DNA of 64,000 nt, taken from positions 77,187,570 to 77,251,569 of the forward strand of contig NW_024609857.1 of assembly GCF_016920785.2 (NCBI RefSeq), read 5' to 3'. Of the stretch, positions 21,216-33,420 are shown piece after piece (within the stretch, counting starts at the first letter, position 1; each line of letters starts with the position of its first letter). The position numbers and the translations under genes are program-made. Origin of the DNA: Ixodes scapularis. Taxonomy: Eukaryota; Arthropoda; Arachnida; Ixodida; Ixodidae. The notes under the pieces were generated by a model. The model did not search any database, was not told the origin of the DNA, and worked only from the letters and a program-made list of their open reading frames with translations.

Positions 21216-23018
21216 CAGACATGTACAAGTTACTAAAAAAACTAATTAATTTAAGTTACTCAGTATTGACCTCAAAAGTTGTTTGAGTAGAGTAGAAATT
21301 ACTCAAATGGAAAGTAATTGAGAAAATTACTAATTACCGTAAAAAAGCAACGAATTACTTTTGAAGTTACTTTTGAAGTTACTTTTATATGTGTCTTTTT
21401 GGTAAAAAAAAAGTACATAGGCTTTGATCCGTTAGCGAAATTGGTCTAGCCAAATAATGATCGGATTGATATCTAAAAAAAAAAATCCTCAGTAGCTGGT
21501 GCTGCTCCTGCGTGCCTAATTTTGTTGTGCTTTCTTGTTCTTGTTGTTTTTTTGTTAGTTTTTTTTTGGTCAATGATGTACTGCAAATGTGTCATTTTTA
21601 GTTTGAGGTTTAGCACTGCCTGAGCTTGATCTTTAGGCAGTGTTTGCTTGTTTACAGTGTCGCGTAAAGTACATCTAAAAAGTACTTGAAGCAAAGTGCA
21701 AAGTAAATGAGAAGTTATGTACTTCAAGTAAAGTAGTACACCGGGTGCAATATTCTTGAAGTAACGTACTATAAACACAATATACTTCAAGGTAAAGTAC
21801 CAGTACTTTCAACAGAATCCTTCATGGTGCCCTTTCATTCCTCAGTGTTTGTTTAACTGGTACGTATTGCTCCTGATGTAATCGGAGGGGCTAAAATTTT
21901 TTTACGGAAATGGCACAAATATTGTATAATGTCAAGTTGACGAGGTGTTTGTCACAACCAACTTGTAAGTCACGTATTTGTGTCGGTCTTATAGCCGCCA
22001 TTACTTCACTCAGAGAAATAACCAGATGACTTCTTAAATGAGCGCGTTTTCACAAGACGATACGCTATTTTTTTTTTAATTCGGGGAATGTACATTAAAG
22101 TCGGAAGTTCTACTTTCTTCGAAAAGTGCAGGTACATGCCCAAAAAATGTAGTGCAAGTAAGGTACAAATTTTCTAAACAGTAGTACTTTAAGTACCATA
22201 TACTTAGAGTACTTCCCAACACTGCATGTTTGGTATTTTTATATAAAAAGGTTCGGGGAATTACTAAGGTTTCTCGGACGATCTTCAAATCTTTGAAGAT
22301 CCGCATATTCTATGTTTTTGGACGAAAAGGCAACGCAAAAAGGTTCCCTTTGCGTTGCCCTTTAGCACGCGATTCTTCGAGTACAGCACAAACTACGGGA
22401 GCACCAGATGAGCTGCAGAGCAGGTGCTGCATTTTGTTGCTTCCTTTGAGTGAGCATACAGTGTGTGCACCTCCTGTAGTGGGCGAGAGTTTCTACGTTG
22501 GGGAGAAGCGGGAACCAGCCCTTTCTTCGAATGGGTCAAGTCTCCTTGAGATTAGGGACGCAAAAAAGGCTAGTCTTTGGTGCTAATCCCACAGTTACTC
22601 GGCCTCTCTTGCGTCGTGCCTCTTCGCTCCCCGCGCTTCACAGCAGTGCTGTCGCAGAGGGTGGGAAGGGGGGGGGGGGGTGGAGGGGGGAGAGAGTTTG
22701 GGAAAAGTTTGGCGGGTTTCGGAATTTTCACAACGTTTTCTCTCCTCCCCCTTTCCTACGCCGCATGCTTCCCCCTCTTTGCAAATATCAGCTGATGTTC
22801 CAACTTCTTATCTCTTTTTTGCAGGAATGTTTGTTGATACGCGAAACAACTAAAATTCGAAAGTAATTTGTAAGTTGAGTAGAAGTTACTCAGAAAAAGT
22901 AATTAAAGTAAACTACTAATTACCGAAATAAAAATGTAATTGAGAGTTACTAAACTACTCAGAAAAGTAGCTAAACTACAGTAACTTGAGTAGAGTAGTG
23001 GAACTACGTGCAAGTCTA
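21216..23018. mobile_element. Non-autonomous hAT-type element, 8-bp TSD
   Basis: The left terminus CAGACATGTACAAGTTAC pairs with the right terminus CTACGTGCAAGTCTA, each followed inward by repeated AGTTACT/AGTAACT subterminal motifs. Flanks are CTCTACAC (21,208-21,215) and CTCCACAC (23,019-23,026), an 8-bp target duplication with one mismatch, as expected for hAT. The interior has no transposase and carries a G-rich tract (22,665-22,693). A second hAT-type element is nested at 21,655-22,224. Confidence 0.75.
21655..22224. mobile_element. Nested hAT-type MITE with CAGTG termini
   Basis: Left end CAGTGTCGCGTAAAGTAC and right end GTACTTCCCAACACTG are inverted repeats typical of hAT elements, with AAGTAC-rich subterminal sequence. 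Flanks CTTGTTTA and CATGTTTG match at 6 of 8 positions, a decayed 8-bp duplication. There is no transposase. Confidence 0.7.
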
Positions 23019-23026
23019 CTCCACAC

Positions 23027-23820
23027 ACACACATCTACAAATACACAGGAAACCTTCATTAGGCGCACGTCGACGTTCATCTGCCATTGCATACATTACG
23101 ATACAAAAACATATATTACAATACAAGGTTAAAGTTATACTCAAACAATAAAACCAGTTGCCAGAACAAAAAAAAAATATGGTAGTGCTTTACAGTGCTT
23201 ATTTGAAGGTTTGGTTATCCCCATGTGCGCAGGTATTTAAAAAAAAACTACAAAGTCTCCCAATGGGTTTTTCGATCGCGGTTTTACTGTATTTTCTACC
23301 AGCACATTACGAGTTCCTGAAGTTTCGAATCGCACAGTCGCGCACACTACTTTATTTTTGTGCGCCATGTGCATACTAGAAAAATAAAATAAAGAAACCT
23401 TCTAAAGAATATGTAAGAAAAAGCTTTTATTCTATAGATAGCTATTCAACCAGGAAGTTTTTATCTTATTTTATATTTTGCTGCAACAAATCATTTATTT
23501 ATTAGCGTCAGATTTACGTTCGAAAGGAATCAATTTTCCGAGAAAGATAATGACAACGGTAGAATTGCAAAAAAATGAAAAAGGCGCCTGAAAAAGAAAA
23601 CAAAATTGAACGCCTCACGTTAGACTTTACGTACCTACCGCTAACATAGGAAGTGAAGCCAACGTACTGCTTTTGGCAGCACATCACTTCTGGTGATATG
23701 AAGGTGAGGTGACTCACATCAACTAAAAAATCAGGGTGATTTTATGCAGAATAAACGACGTGCAAAATTATTAAACTAAGAAATACCCTGAGAAAAGATA
23801 TATATGTTATATAATCCAGC
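23027..23820. other. Stretch between two hAT elements
   Basis: AT-rich sequence with a short CA run at about 23,021-23,032. No recognisable protein or paired repeat. Confidence 0.4.
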
Positions 23821-25397
23821 CAGACTTGGACGTAGTTCAACTACTCTACTCAAACTACTGTAGTTTAACTACTTTTCCGAGTAACTTGGTAACTTTCAAT
23901 TACAACTTTATTTGGGTAATTAGTAGTTCAATTTAACTACGTTTTTCAGGTAACTTCTACTCAAATTACAAACTACTTTCGAAGTTTAATCCTATTTCTT
24001 TTCATCAGAAAAGTTTGAGTGGAGAAATAAATAAGACGCTGCCAGATTAAGTGGTATTCACGAAGAAGGGGCCACCTCACATTCCGTTCCCACGCACTTA
24101 CACTCGGCAGCCCTAGAAGCTGCATCACAGGCGTCCTTGGGCCAAAGTGGCGACGAACCGCCAAAACATAACACCGGCGCGCACGAACGTAGGCAGAGTT
24201 ATTGGTCGGGTGTTGACCTTATCCGGTAATGCACGCAAGCGCCGCGCCTCCAGCTCTAACCGTGAAAGACGGGGACACTCCGAGGGTTGTTATTGTTTTC
24301 ATGTTGTGTGCCTTTAGTGAGTTCTGACTCAAGTGGTAGGATCCACGGTTTGCGCCACTGGAATGACCTCGCAGCTGGGCGCCTGTTCCCATGGTCGCCT
24401 CGTCGTCAGCGCATACTCCCTTGCAAAGCCGGACTCCCCCGTGCACAAACGCAGACACGGATAATCCGTTCATGGGAGCAAGTTGCCACTTCCAGCTGCA
24501 ACTGTACGAGCACTGATGCTTGTTCACGTAATCCTTCGCGTCCTTCCGACCTTCCACGCCAGGGAGACCTCCTCTTTGTTGAAAAGGTTTACTTGTCAGG
24601 GCGTGTCAGGCGCGTCAGGATACCGTAGTCACCAACAAGGATTTCGAGTCACCCTTGGGAGATCCTTTTGTTGGACCCAACGTCAACAGCAAAAACCAAT
24701 TTTTTTTTTATTGGCGTAGCTATAACATTGCAACGAGACGCGCAGTCGTCCGGATGATCTCTCGTCGCGGCGCGAGACTTAATCCCTTGACGGTCAGGTG
24801 CACTCGCTCGGGGAAATCTCCAAACGTCGTGAGAATGAAGAGGGGCCAGTCATAACAATCTCAACTTACTGAAGAAAAAAGAAAAAAAGAGGAGAGTTTG
24901 TTATAAAAGACCCTCTAGCCAAGGCAATCCTCACATGTTACGTCATGGACACCAAAGATGCCGACACTCGCTTACCCGACCCTGCACAGCCTACTTCTGA
25001 AAATGAACGCTGTCTTTGCATCCAGCGCCACGGTGGAACGTCTTCTTAGCTTGACCGAGGACGTCATTAGAAGGAAAAGAGGAAAACTCTCCGACAACAA
25101 CTTTGAAAGACAATTGCTTCGGCGAGCGAATAAATTATTTTGGAAGTCATAAAATGACTACATTTATTTCTGGCTCGCAGGGTTTTTTACTAATAAAAAA
25201 ACTTCTGTTCATTTTGCTGCCCCAAAAACATAAAATTAACTTCGAAAGTAACTTCAAAGTAATTCGCTACTTTTTACAGTAGTTAGTAGTGTACTCAATT
25301 ACTATTACAAATGCGTAATTTCTACTCTACTCCAACTACTTTTGGCGTTGATACTCAGTAACTTAACTACCTTTTTTGAGTAATTTGTACATGTCTG
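23821..25397 (+). mobile_element. hAT-type element with transposase remnant, 8-bp TSD
   Basis: The left end CAGACTTGGACGTAGTTC and the right end AATTTGTACATGTCTG are inverted, with AGTAACT/AACTACT subterminal motifs. Flanks AATCCAGC (23,813-23,820) and CATCCAGC (25,398-25,405) give an 8-bp duplication with one mismatch. A hAT transposase C-terminus lies just inside the right end. The ends resemble those of the neighbour at 21,216-23,018, so both belong to one group. Confidence 0.8.
24958..25152 (+). pseudogene. hAT transposase C-terminal dimerisation fragment
   Basis: The 64-codon stretch reads LLLKMNAVFASSATVERLLS, then KRGKLSDNNFERQLLRRANK. This is the conserved C-terminal dimerisation segment of hAT transposases ('SSA.VERLFS...R..LS..N.E.L..L'). 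The upstream catalytic parts are not recognisable, so the element is defective. It stops 245 bp before the right terminus, the expected position. Confidence 0.85.
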
Positions 25398-25405
25398 CAT
25401 CCAGC

Positions 25406-26160
25406 TTCTTCCTGGGACAATTCTTCTGGTATGTGCGGAAAGTACAATGCCGTTTCCGTCAATATTAGGGCTTTATGATTATTATTGAGCCGGTAAAGTT
25501 GATTTTTATACTCTTGATATGTGTTATTTCTGTTCTTTTCTGTGTTCTTAATAAATTCAATATTAAAAAGAAACTAAAATCTGACGCAACTGTATCACTT
25601 CATTTTAACACTAAGACGAAACTAAGCGTCAACTTAAAAACCGAACTTTGACTGAAAACAAAAATCCCCAAATTTTACTAATAAATAATAGATCGACGGG
25701 TAAAAGGATATTGGGGCGTAAAAACATTTCCTCTCGAAAGAGATGATTATTATATAGCACTTTGCGAAATTGACCGATTTTCACCGGCCATAGAGTCTAT
25801 AATAACCTAAACGATAATAAACAATTGTCAACTAGGACACGCAGAATGTCTTTCAAAAGATAGAAATATTTTGAAACTTTATATTGGCATGCATTCTTGT
25901 GGTAAATGTCGTAAAAATATGCAATGTATGTTTGCCTGATTTATTGATTTGAAATGAACAACGTGTGTTATATTCATCAAACGTATAAATATCTGTTGAT
26001 ATTCGCTCAAATATTTGTTGCCTATTTCAAACGGGTGTAAATATTTTTATGCAATTATTAAGCTATATTAGTGATTACGCATACTGCCATTCCGTTGGGG
26101 GCCAAACAACACATCAAAGCTTAAGAAAACCCCTGCTGGCCCAAAAAGAGGGCAATTTGA
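25406..26160. other. AT-rich unassigned stretch
   Basis: No protein, TIR or RNA gene seen. Confidence 0.4.
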
Positions 26161-26164
26161 ATAA

Positions 26165-26300
26165 TTGAGTAAGGCGGATTCTTGGGCGAGTTGGTACAGA
26201 AACTTTGACAACATAATAGCGCTTCAAGACGGGGACAAATTTTGGAACGAGACAACACAATGCTTTAAATTCAACTTGTTTAATCGTCTGAAAGTCAAGG
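26165..26300 (+). mobile_element. Penelope-like terminal repeat segment
   Basis: CTTGGGCGAGTTGGTACAG followed by TTTGACAAC and AGCGCTTCAAGACG lies directly beyond the 3' end of the Penelope coding remnant, on the opposite strand. Similar text occurs at 5,205 and 18,485. This fits the inverted terminal fragments that Penelope-like elements often carry. Confidence 0.45.
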
Positions 26301-26324
26301 GTATAAATACTCTGCATCATCGCG

Positions 26325-27050
26325 CTATTCAACGAATCCCATGCCACACCAATGCTCGCAAGTACTACGTCTTTTTGTCGCCCGAGTCGATTGACGCCAC
26401 GCTGACACATCGATCCCAATAGTTTTTTTTATCGGGTCTGCCTCTATAATTTTCGTTAAAGTCTTATTTCTATGTTTTCTAATAACAGTGCGTAAAATAT
26501 ATTCAGGTTTGCACCCACAGTCATAGCAGTGCATTGACAAATGACCGTCACGCTGGACGCTGGCTTTTTGGTTGTGTTCGCGCAATCTATCATTGAGACA
26601 TCTTCCCGTCTGTCCCACGTACCTTTTTTCGCTCGTCAGCGGGACCTGATAGGTAACTCCTTCTGCGCATTCTACGAACCGGCTGGGATGCTTTTTCACG
26701 CAGCCAACCGGTGGTTTGCGGTAAAGGTCCGTCAGTTTGCACAACGTGGCAAGTTTTTTTCTGGTGCAGAAAAAACCACCCGAGTATTTACGCTGTTTGG
26801 TATCTCTTTGAGATTGTGTGCGGTTTTGTGCATGTAAGGCATAGCTGCTACTCTTTGTCTTTGTTTTGGCCATATCGTGGTCTGGACTCGCTACTACTCG
26901 TAGCGAGTCCAGACACACATTTACATATCCTCTCTTAGCGAGTTTCGAATGGGATGAATTGAATGACAGCAGGAGTTCATTTGCTCCTGGTTGGTCGGTT
27001 GGCGATTTCTCTACAATGAGACATAATAAAGCAATAAAACTTTGTATCAT
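26325..27050 (-). pseudogene. Penelope-like element: RT end and GIY-YIG endonuclease
   Basis: Minus-strand frame of 241 codons. After a decayed RT C-terminus (SKLAKRGYVNVCLDSL) there is a Cys-rich linker (CVKKHPSRFVEC), then TYQVPLTSEKRYVGQTGRCL with NDRLREHNQK, the GIY-YIG nuclease core of Penelope-like elements, and a C-X2-C/H-like tail (HCYDCGC). The nuclease nicks target DNA for reverse transcription. In place of the usual sequence after CLDSL there is a perfect 15-bp hairpin (26,880-26,914). The frame stays open but the element is 5' truncated. Confidence 0.88.
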
Positions 27051-27084
27051 CGTTTTGCTATGTTAAGTCGGCGGCGTTCTCAAA

Positions 27085-30000
27085 ATAAGGGTGGAAATTC
27101 ATGTTTCCGGAGTGCACTTCTCACGCCGACGCTATTGGCAATGTCTGGTGAACATAATTTTTTTTGTCGTTTATTGCTAATGCTATGATATAGCCACGTG
27201 GGTGAGTGATCTCCCACGTGGCTTTCCTAGGCTTTCACTAGTCTCCAAAAATAATGTCCTTAAATATTACCGGAACTTTGTAGGGTCTATGCGGACTTAC
27301 CAAGGTCCGAGGTAAAGCGCTACCGCATTTCTGGGTAAACAAATGCACGGTGTTCTACCAATATTGAGCCTAAGGTTAAACACTCAATAAATTTGAAAAC
27401 ATAGATAATTAATGACTTTTGGATTTTAGTTTATTTTGGACTCTGCTCAAAGTGACTCACAATTTAATCCTCATAAAACAATATAAAATAACAAAAAACT
27501 ACAATTCGAGAAAGAAAAATAAAACTGAAACTGAACTTTCTGCTCAGATGCTTTGTGACCTTGCATATACCCTCGCACAAGCAATCTACGAAACTGACCA
27601 CATAGTCATTTGAACGATGCCTGGCAAAAAAACAATGACTACCCTGAAAATGTAGCCCGAGGTGTGACGTTAAGCATTGCGATTCACGTACTTACTCCAT
27701 GCTCAACGGCGCATAGCAGGCTGTACGTCGAGGTCTACATTTCATCGGTGCCATCATTCGCTGAACTCCCTTCATAGACTGCTGTTTTTAGCATTGCAAA
27801 TACACCATGAAATTATTGATGTACGGCCAGTGAGTGGTTTCTGATTTTGCCGTTTCGCTCTCAACTATACATTTTTGCTAACATTATGGCTATGAGCAAA
27901 CAACTGAATGCAGAGGCGCACAGGGAAAAGAAAGCCGCGGAGTGAAGACATTGTTTTATTAAACCATGTTACATGATTCTAGTGTAGGAAAAACGTTTAT
28001 ACAAACATACTTGAATAAACCTTTTTGGAGGCCTAAAACCAAAATAAGTGGTGGCATTCCCCAACACCAAATAAACCCGATGAGATGAAAATGAAACTAG
28101 ATGGGTCTATTTTCTAATACCGGCGAAAGATGTCCAGCCGGTTGTCAAGATCTTGACAGTTTGACTCTCTGCACCGCCTGTCTGGCTTTCAGGTAAAAGT
28201 GCTGGTGAAGGTATATCTTCTTGCGGTCTTATGAACGCCGCTGTCTCAGTATAGGTTGTGACTGCAAAAAATATTTTTAAAGAGGGATCAGTAAAATCAT
28301 TTATGTGAAACTTGTACCTATTTCATAATCAAAAGATTGAAAGAACAGCTGAAAGTGCAGAAAATTTTTAAACAAATTGATGACCACGCAAGTTTGTGGC
28401 TTGATATTGTTTCAATCTGCCCGGGACTCTCACACAGATGGATCATTTCATACACACACACGAATCATTTTTGTTTTCGAAACGGCCTGCTGATACACAT
28501 AGGTTTGATTTTAGAACCGTACTTTGAAACGGACAGTAAAGAAGTGCTTCTATTAAATATTTTCACGATTTAATTCTACTGTGCGCCAAAAATGTTTATA
28601 GAAAACTGCCGAGAGTAAGTGTTTCTCATATAAAAAAGAGATCTCTATTTGCGAAAAAATGGTCAGAGTGCAGGCGAGCTGGTGTAAGTTGTACATGTTT
28701 GTAAACCTCAGACTGGGGCAGAAAAGAGAACGCAATAGAAGGTAGTAAAAGAGGAGGCAACGTCTCAAACTCAGCTGCAAAGTTTATTTCGAACACGCTT
28801 TATATACCCCATCTCCAACGCCATCTCTAAAAAAAAAAAAAAAATACACACATGACAAGAGGACAATGACACTTGGGTAAACCTTTTCTTATCTCCCTTG
28901 ACCTCGGCTGTGGGACACTCACACAAAGGGTCACATTCTAGCATAACCACCGCCACCCGGCGAACGTAGGTGAAATCACTACTGAACACAAAGAAAGGGT
29001 TTGACCTTCAAAGGTGCGTTTCCTCTAACAAATCACTTAGTCCAAAGAAACAATACTATACACTGCTAACAGCCGGAACTGGGGCCATCTCCAACAATGA
29101 GAACGACATTGCCCTCCTACCACGAACCACAAATGGATAACACTGCGTCTTTCTCGAACAAGTCCAAGGATACACATATAAACAACACCAGTACTACAAA
29201 AGAAAAAAAAACTTTACAAGCGTAGAAATTGTTTACATTCGTTCCCAAACTCTTGGCCTGTGTTTTTTTTTTTTTTTTTTGTAGAGACGGCGTTGGAGAT
29301 GGGGTATATAAAGCGTGTTCGAAATAAACTTTGCAGCTGAGTTTGAGACGTTGCCTCCTCTTTTACTACCTTCTGTTGTGTTCTCTTTTCTGCCCCAGTC
29401 TCAGGTTTACAACCATGTTCATCTCTATTTGGTTTCTAAAAAATGCGTCAATTTCAGAGAAAACGTTTAGCTTACGTTTTTGGAAAATTATTTGCGGCTT
29501 TTTTTCTGTGTCGAAATTCAAAGTTGGACAACGTACGGATTACGTTTTTGAAAAACGCCGACTGCAAATATCTGAATAGATTCGGTCGATTTTTTTTGGT
29601 AATCCTCTTGTCCTCTACATCTATAAAATGGAGCTGAATTCTTTTATTCTCTTGGAGCAGACGTATACACATTGGGTAATTTTAAGCAAGATAAAGTGAC
29701 TTTTTAACTGTCGACATTAGATCGTAATCTAAGGTTTTGCGCGAATATTCAAGGTTTGTTATGAGACACTGCATGTACCACTCTTGCATGGGTATCGCGT
29801 GTGTTAAGTGTAATGTTTCCTAAGGCATTCCGGAGAAAAATAGAGGTCGTGAAAGCGAGCTAGTAACTCCCTTGTACAAGTTCCGCAAAAAATTGTTATT
29901 CTAAGTAATTTATGAAGTCGACGTGTAAATACCCAAATTTATTTCATACTGTTTCACAATGTTCTTGAAATCTAATAGTAGCTCCTGGTTTTTCGTATTT

Positions 30001-31205
30001 TTTATGGTTCACACTTTTGGCTAATGCGCGTATGTAAGCTGAGAGAAGTTGCGAACAGCAGTTTAACAACCTCTAATAATTGACTCACTTGAGAATACAA
30101 ATTTTATATAAAAACACTTCGTCGTGGAACGTTTAGGTATCTTAAAACATGTCGACTGTTATCAAGACAAATAGAATTTCTAATAAGGTTCTTTACAGAG
30201 TGGATGTCTAAGCTTTAGCGTCTTGTCTACTTTATGTTTAAAGTGGTATTTTTTTGGCATACAGGCTGTAATACAAATTAATATTCACCTGTGAGCAGAA
30301 GTGCAATTATGAGGCACTTCATCATAGTGCTCGCCATGTATTGGTTTCTTCTTAAAGGCGATAGCTGTACTGGCCTGAAGGATTATTCAAAAAGTTTCTG
30401 AAAGACAAATTTAGTAGTCAGACTTACACACATTTAACCGAGGAGCTGATCCGTGGCTATAAACATTAATTATATTAAATCCTCAAACCTATGGTTCAGA
30501 CACTATTGTAGTAGAACTAAGCAAAATAAATGGATACAGATCTTTGTAATGAGCGAAGATAGCCGTCTAAAGTTTTTAATCTAAATTTTAAATTGTCAGA
30601 TATACTGTACCGTCCGTGCTCTACTCGACATAATTCTAAAACCGCGAAGTGTTGAAAAAAGCCTATGAAAAAAGAGGGATCAAAAACGGATATACATCGA
30701 GTAATGTAAAAAAATGTTTTTCTTATTTTAAACTTATCCCCTTAAAATTCGTTTCGGGTGGCCTTTTTTGCTACCCGGTATCTTTTCTTATAATATTGAA
30801 TTTTATTTCATAGAAATAAATCTGTTCTGATTCACTTGCGGTAACTTTACTAGGTTAGAGAGCACGTATATAAATACGTACAGTACAAGTCAACCGTTTT
30901 CGCAGAGCCACAAAATCCTGAACCGTATCAATCTGTCTTCTTGCACATATGTTAGCTGTAGAGAGTGTATCATGATTATATATCCAATGCATATGCTGTA
31001 AATATGTGAATCTGCACTACAAGAAAATATTTTAATATACAAGTAAAAAAAAATCTAAACATAATTGCCGAACCATTTGATATCTGCACGATTGAGGATT
31101 CTGATTTCCGTTCGTTAATCACTATCTTTGCCTGAGCTAGCGGATACGCGGAGCACTGTAAAAGCAGGAAACACGATAACTGACGCGATCAGTGCGGTAT
31201 TTGCA
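27085..31205. repeat. Diverged duplicated block, copy B
   Basis: Partner of 1-3,275. It is longer because it contains the foldback insertion at 28,651-29,420. The alignment ends near TTTGCATCCGG at about 31,200, where copy A continues differently. Confidence 0.8.
28641..29430. mobile_element. Foldback element with 10-bp TSD
   Basis: ATCTCTATTT at 28,641-28,650 and 29,421-29,430 flanks a 770-bp insertion that is absent from copy A of the duplicated block. Arms of about 165 bp (about 28,685-28,850 and 29,255-29,412) are inverted with few mismatches. Each arm contains TATATAAAGCG, AATAAACTTTG and a poly(A)/(T) tract facing the 430-bp centre. The centre has no recognised protein. The arms resemble the tail of the tRNA-headed element at 33,421-33,705. 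Confidence 0.85.
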
Positions 31206-31840
31206 TCCGGTACGCGATGCCACGCGCTCTGCTAGTCTCGCGTAAATGACGCGGTGTCACGTCCGGTACGCGAGTTGCACATCCGCACAGCTGTGCCAAC
31301 CACTTAGCGGCTGTTTGTGTCGGAGAGCAACCCCTGATAGCTGATCAACGCTGGCCATGAGTTTGCAACCGGGCAGTGTTTTGTTTTCTTGTTTGCAGCA
31401 GTGTAAACTGATTTATCTGTTTCCAAAGAAGAAAGTTGCAAAATGTAATCACCATTCGCAGTGATCTGGCTGTTCATACTAAAAAAACAAGTATGTCATT
31501 GCACGTCCGTCCGTTTTGTAGACTTAATAAAAAAAATCGGCTTTTTTTTCTGCTTTCTTTTTTTTAGATAAATTTTGGACAATACAGCTTTACGTCTTAA
31601 AGGGCATAAAATTGGGAGTGTTATGCTGTGAATAAAGAGAGCGTTTAATCCTTGAAATTCGCGGTTTCACTAATCGGATTTTGCGCCCCAAACACCAAGA
31701 GCCGCTGACCGCTTGGCTCAGCTACGCGCATGCGCGACTCGCGACACCAGATCACACGGCTTTTCTTGGTAGATGCCTCAGCAAGTACGCGAGGCCACGC
31801 GTTCCGCCGGTCCGTTTCTTTTTGTTGAGCACTGTACTTG
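31206..31840. repeat. Segment bounded by short direct repeats
   Basis: GTACGCGATGCCACGCG at about 31,211 recurs as GTACGCGAGGCCACGCG at about 31,786. The interval starts where similarity between the two duplicated blocks ends, so the repeats may mark an inserted or rearranged segment. No coding sequence recognised. Confidence 0.45.
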
Positions 31841-33420
31841 GAGGTCCTTGTTTTCGAATCTCATAAGTCATCTCACACTCACATCAAGCAGCGTTTGTCG
31901 TCATTGTAGAATATGAAGAAATGACTTGATACAAGCAGCAAAAGAGAACCGTTAGAAGAATGTAGAGTCGTCAGTTTTTTATATTATATGGCAAACAACA
32001 ACAACATAACTCCTGCTTCTTTCGGCTTCTGGTCGTGCTATTTTAGTTTTGAGAATACGATCATTTTGCTGAGTGCCTAGATTATAATGCCTACTACACT
32101 CCCCTTCACGATTAATTCGCGAACTGTGGAGGCTGAGGCCACCGCGACCCAATAAGAGTGGAGGAGCGAGGCAAGTGACTTTACGTCACGAGAGCGTTTG
32201 TGTCCAGCATCGAGTGTTGTCACGCGCTTTGCTTCAACGCTCTTACAGGGTCGTGGCGTCCTCATACTCCACGGTTCGCCAAGTTATCCTGAAACGCATT
32301 ATATAATCAGGACTTCTACGTAGGGCGTTTAGCTTCTTACCTTCAATTTTGGTATTTTCTGTCTCTCAGTGTATTTGCATTTTAGCCAGGCGGCAATGAG
32401 GAAAACACAGGCGCTGAAGGTGAACGTTTTGGCAATACATAGCTCGAAGTCTTGTTGAAGGTTGAAACATCCCACACAATTATTTGGTCGAGGTGGGTTA
32501 GATGATACGGGTATAGGTGAATTCAACAGAAATGTAATAGCGTTCTGATCTAGCCTCATCGGATGCTTATTAGGTGCAGTTTTCGTGGTCAAGGTAGTCT
32601 CCGTTCGAATACAAGCCTTGGGAGTTCGCTTTCCTACAGAACGTAGAGACAGCCAACCTCGACGAACAATATAACGCCCCCATGAAATGACAAAATCTCA
32701 ATACGATTAGATAAAGCATCCATGGCAAATTACTTAGCAATTGTGTTGCATATGGGAAACGTTTTTTTGCATTACAAACGAATACATTATCGTTTATCAG
32801 CACGTCTAGCTTGTTCAGCAAGACGGCTACGTTCATGGCGCACTTCATAATATATTTTAACGTGTGGCATGTGTACACTTGATATGATAAGCCTGGTGAT
32901 TTTTCCAAGACCTCCTAATATACTCCTCCTTTTCCAACTTGGCGCCTCGCATACCTCTCCTCCTCACTTCACACCTGGTGATATGATCTCACCTTTAGCC
33001 AATCGGCATCGAACGCCCAGCTCTTCCTCTCCCACCCGTCAACCAATCAGTATCAAGCCTTGCGGCCACGCTTTTATCCAGGCTTCACTTCTGGTGATGG
33101 ACCTTGCACTTGACCAGGGACACGGCGGTGTCCCTGGTCAAGGTTGTTCCTGCCGCGTCTGCCATTTCTTAGGTTCTCGGTAAGCTCGCCTCCCTTTTCT
33201 TACACTGTAGACGGTGGGAGGAAAAAGTCGTCAGAACTGCACCGCTTCGCTACAAAGCAAGTGTATCGAGGATTCGCTCCCGTTTCTAAAAATCGCCGTG
33301 AGATAGAGCAGCATGACATCAATGCGCGGTTTCAAGGCCGAGAGGCGCGCGACGGCGTCTGGGCGAACGCAATCAATTGCCGTGCGGAAAGTTCTCTCGT
33401 CTCATCAAGAGCAAACTCCG
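31841..33420. other. Unassigned stretch
   Basis: Two CCAAT motifs (about 33,000 and 33,046) precede a perfect hairpin at 33,109-33,142. No protein is recognised on either strand. I do not call a promoter because no downstream gene is visible. Confidence 0.4.
33109..33142. repeat. Perfect 15-bp stem, 4-nt loop hairpin
   Basis: CTTGACCAGGGACAC at 33,109-33,123 is exactly complementary to 33,128-33,142 across the loop GGCG. No T run follows, so a terminator role is not suggested. Confidence 0.9.

Noticed and set aside
21216..25397. One single 4.2-kb hAT element
   Set aside because: The flanking 8-bp duplications pair 21,216 with 23,018 and 23,821 with 25,397, so two elements explain the data better.
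32990..33183. Host promoter with two CCAAT boxes
   Set aside because: No TATA or initiator at proper spacing and no gene follows; motif pairs like this arise by chance.
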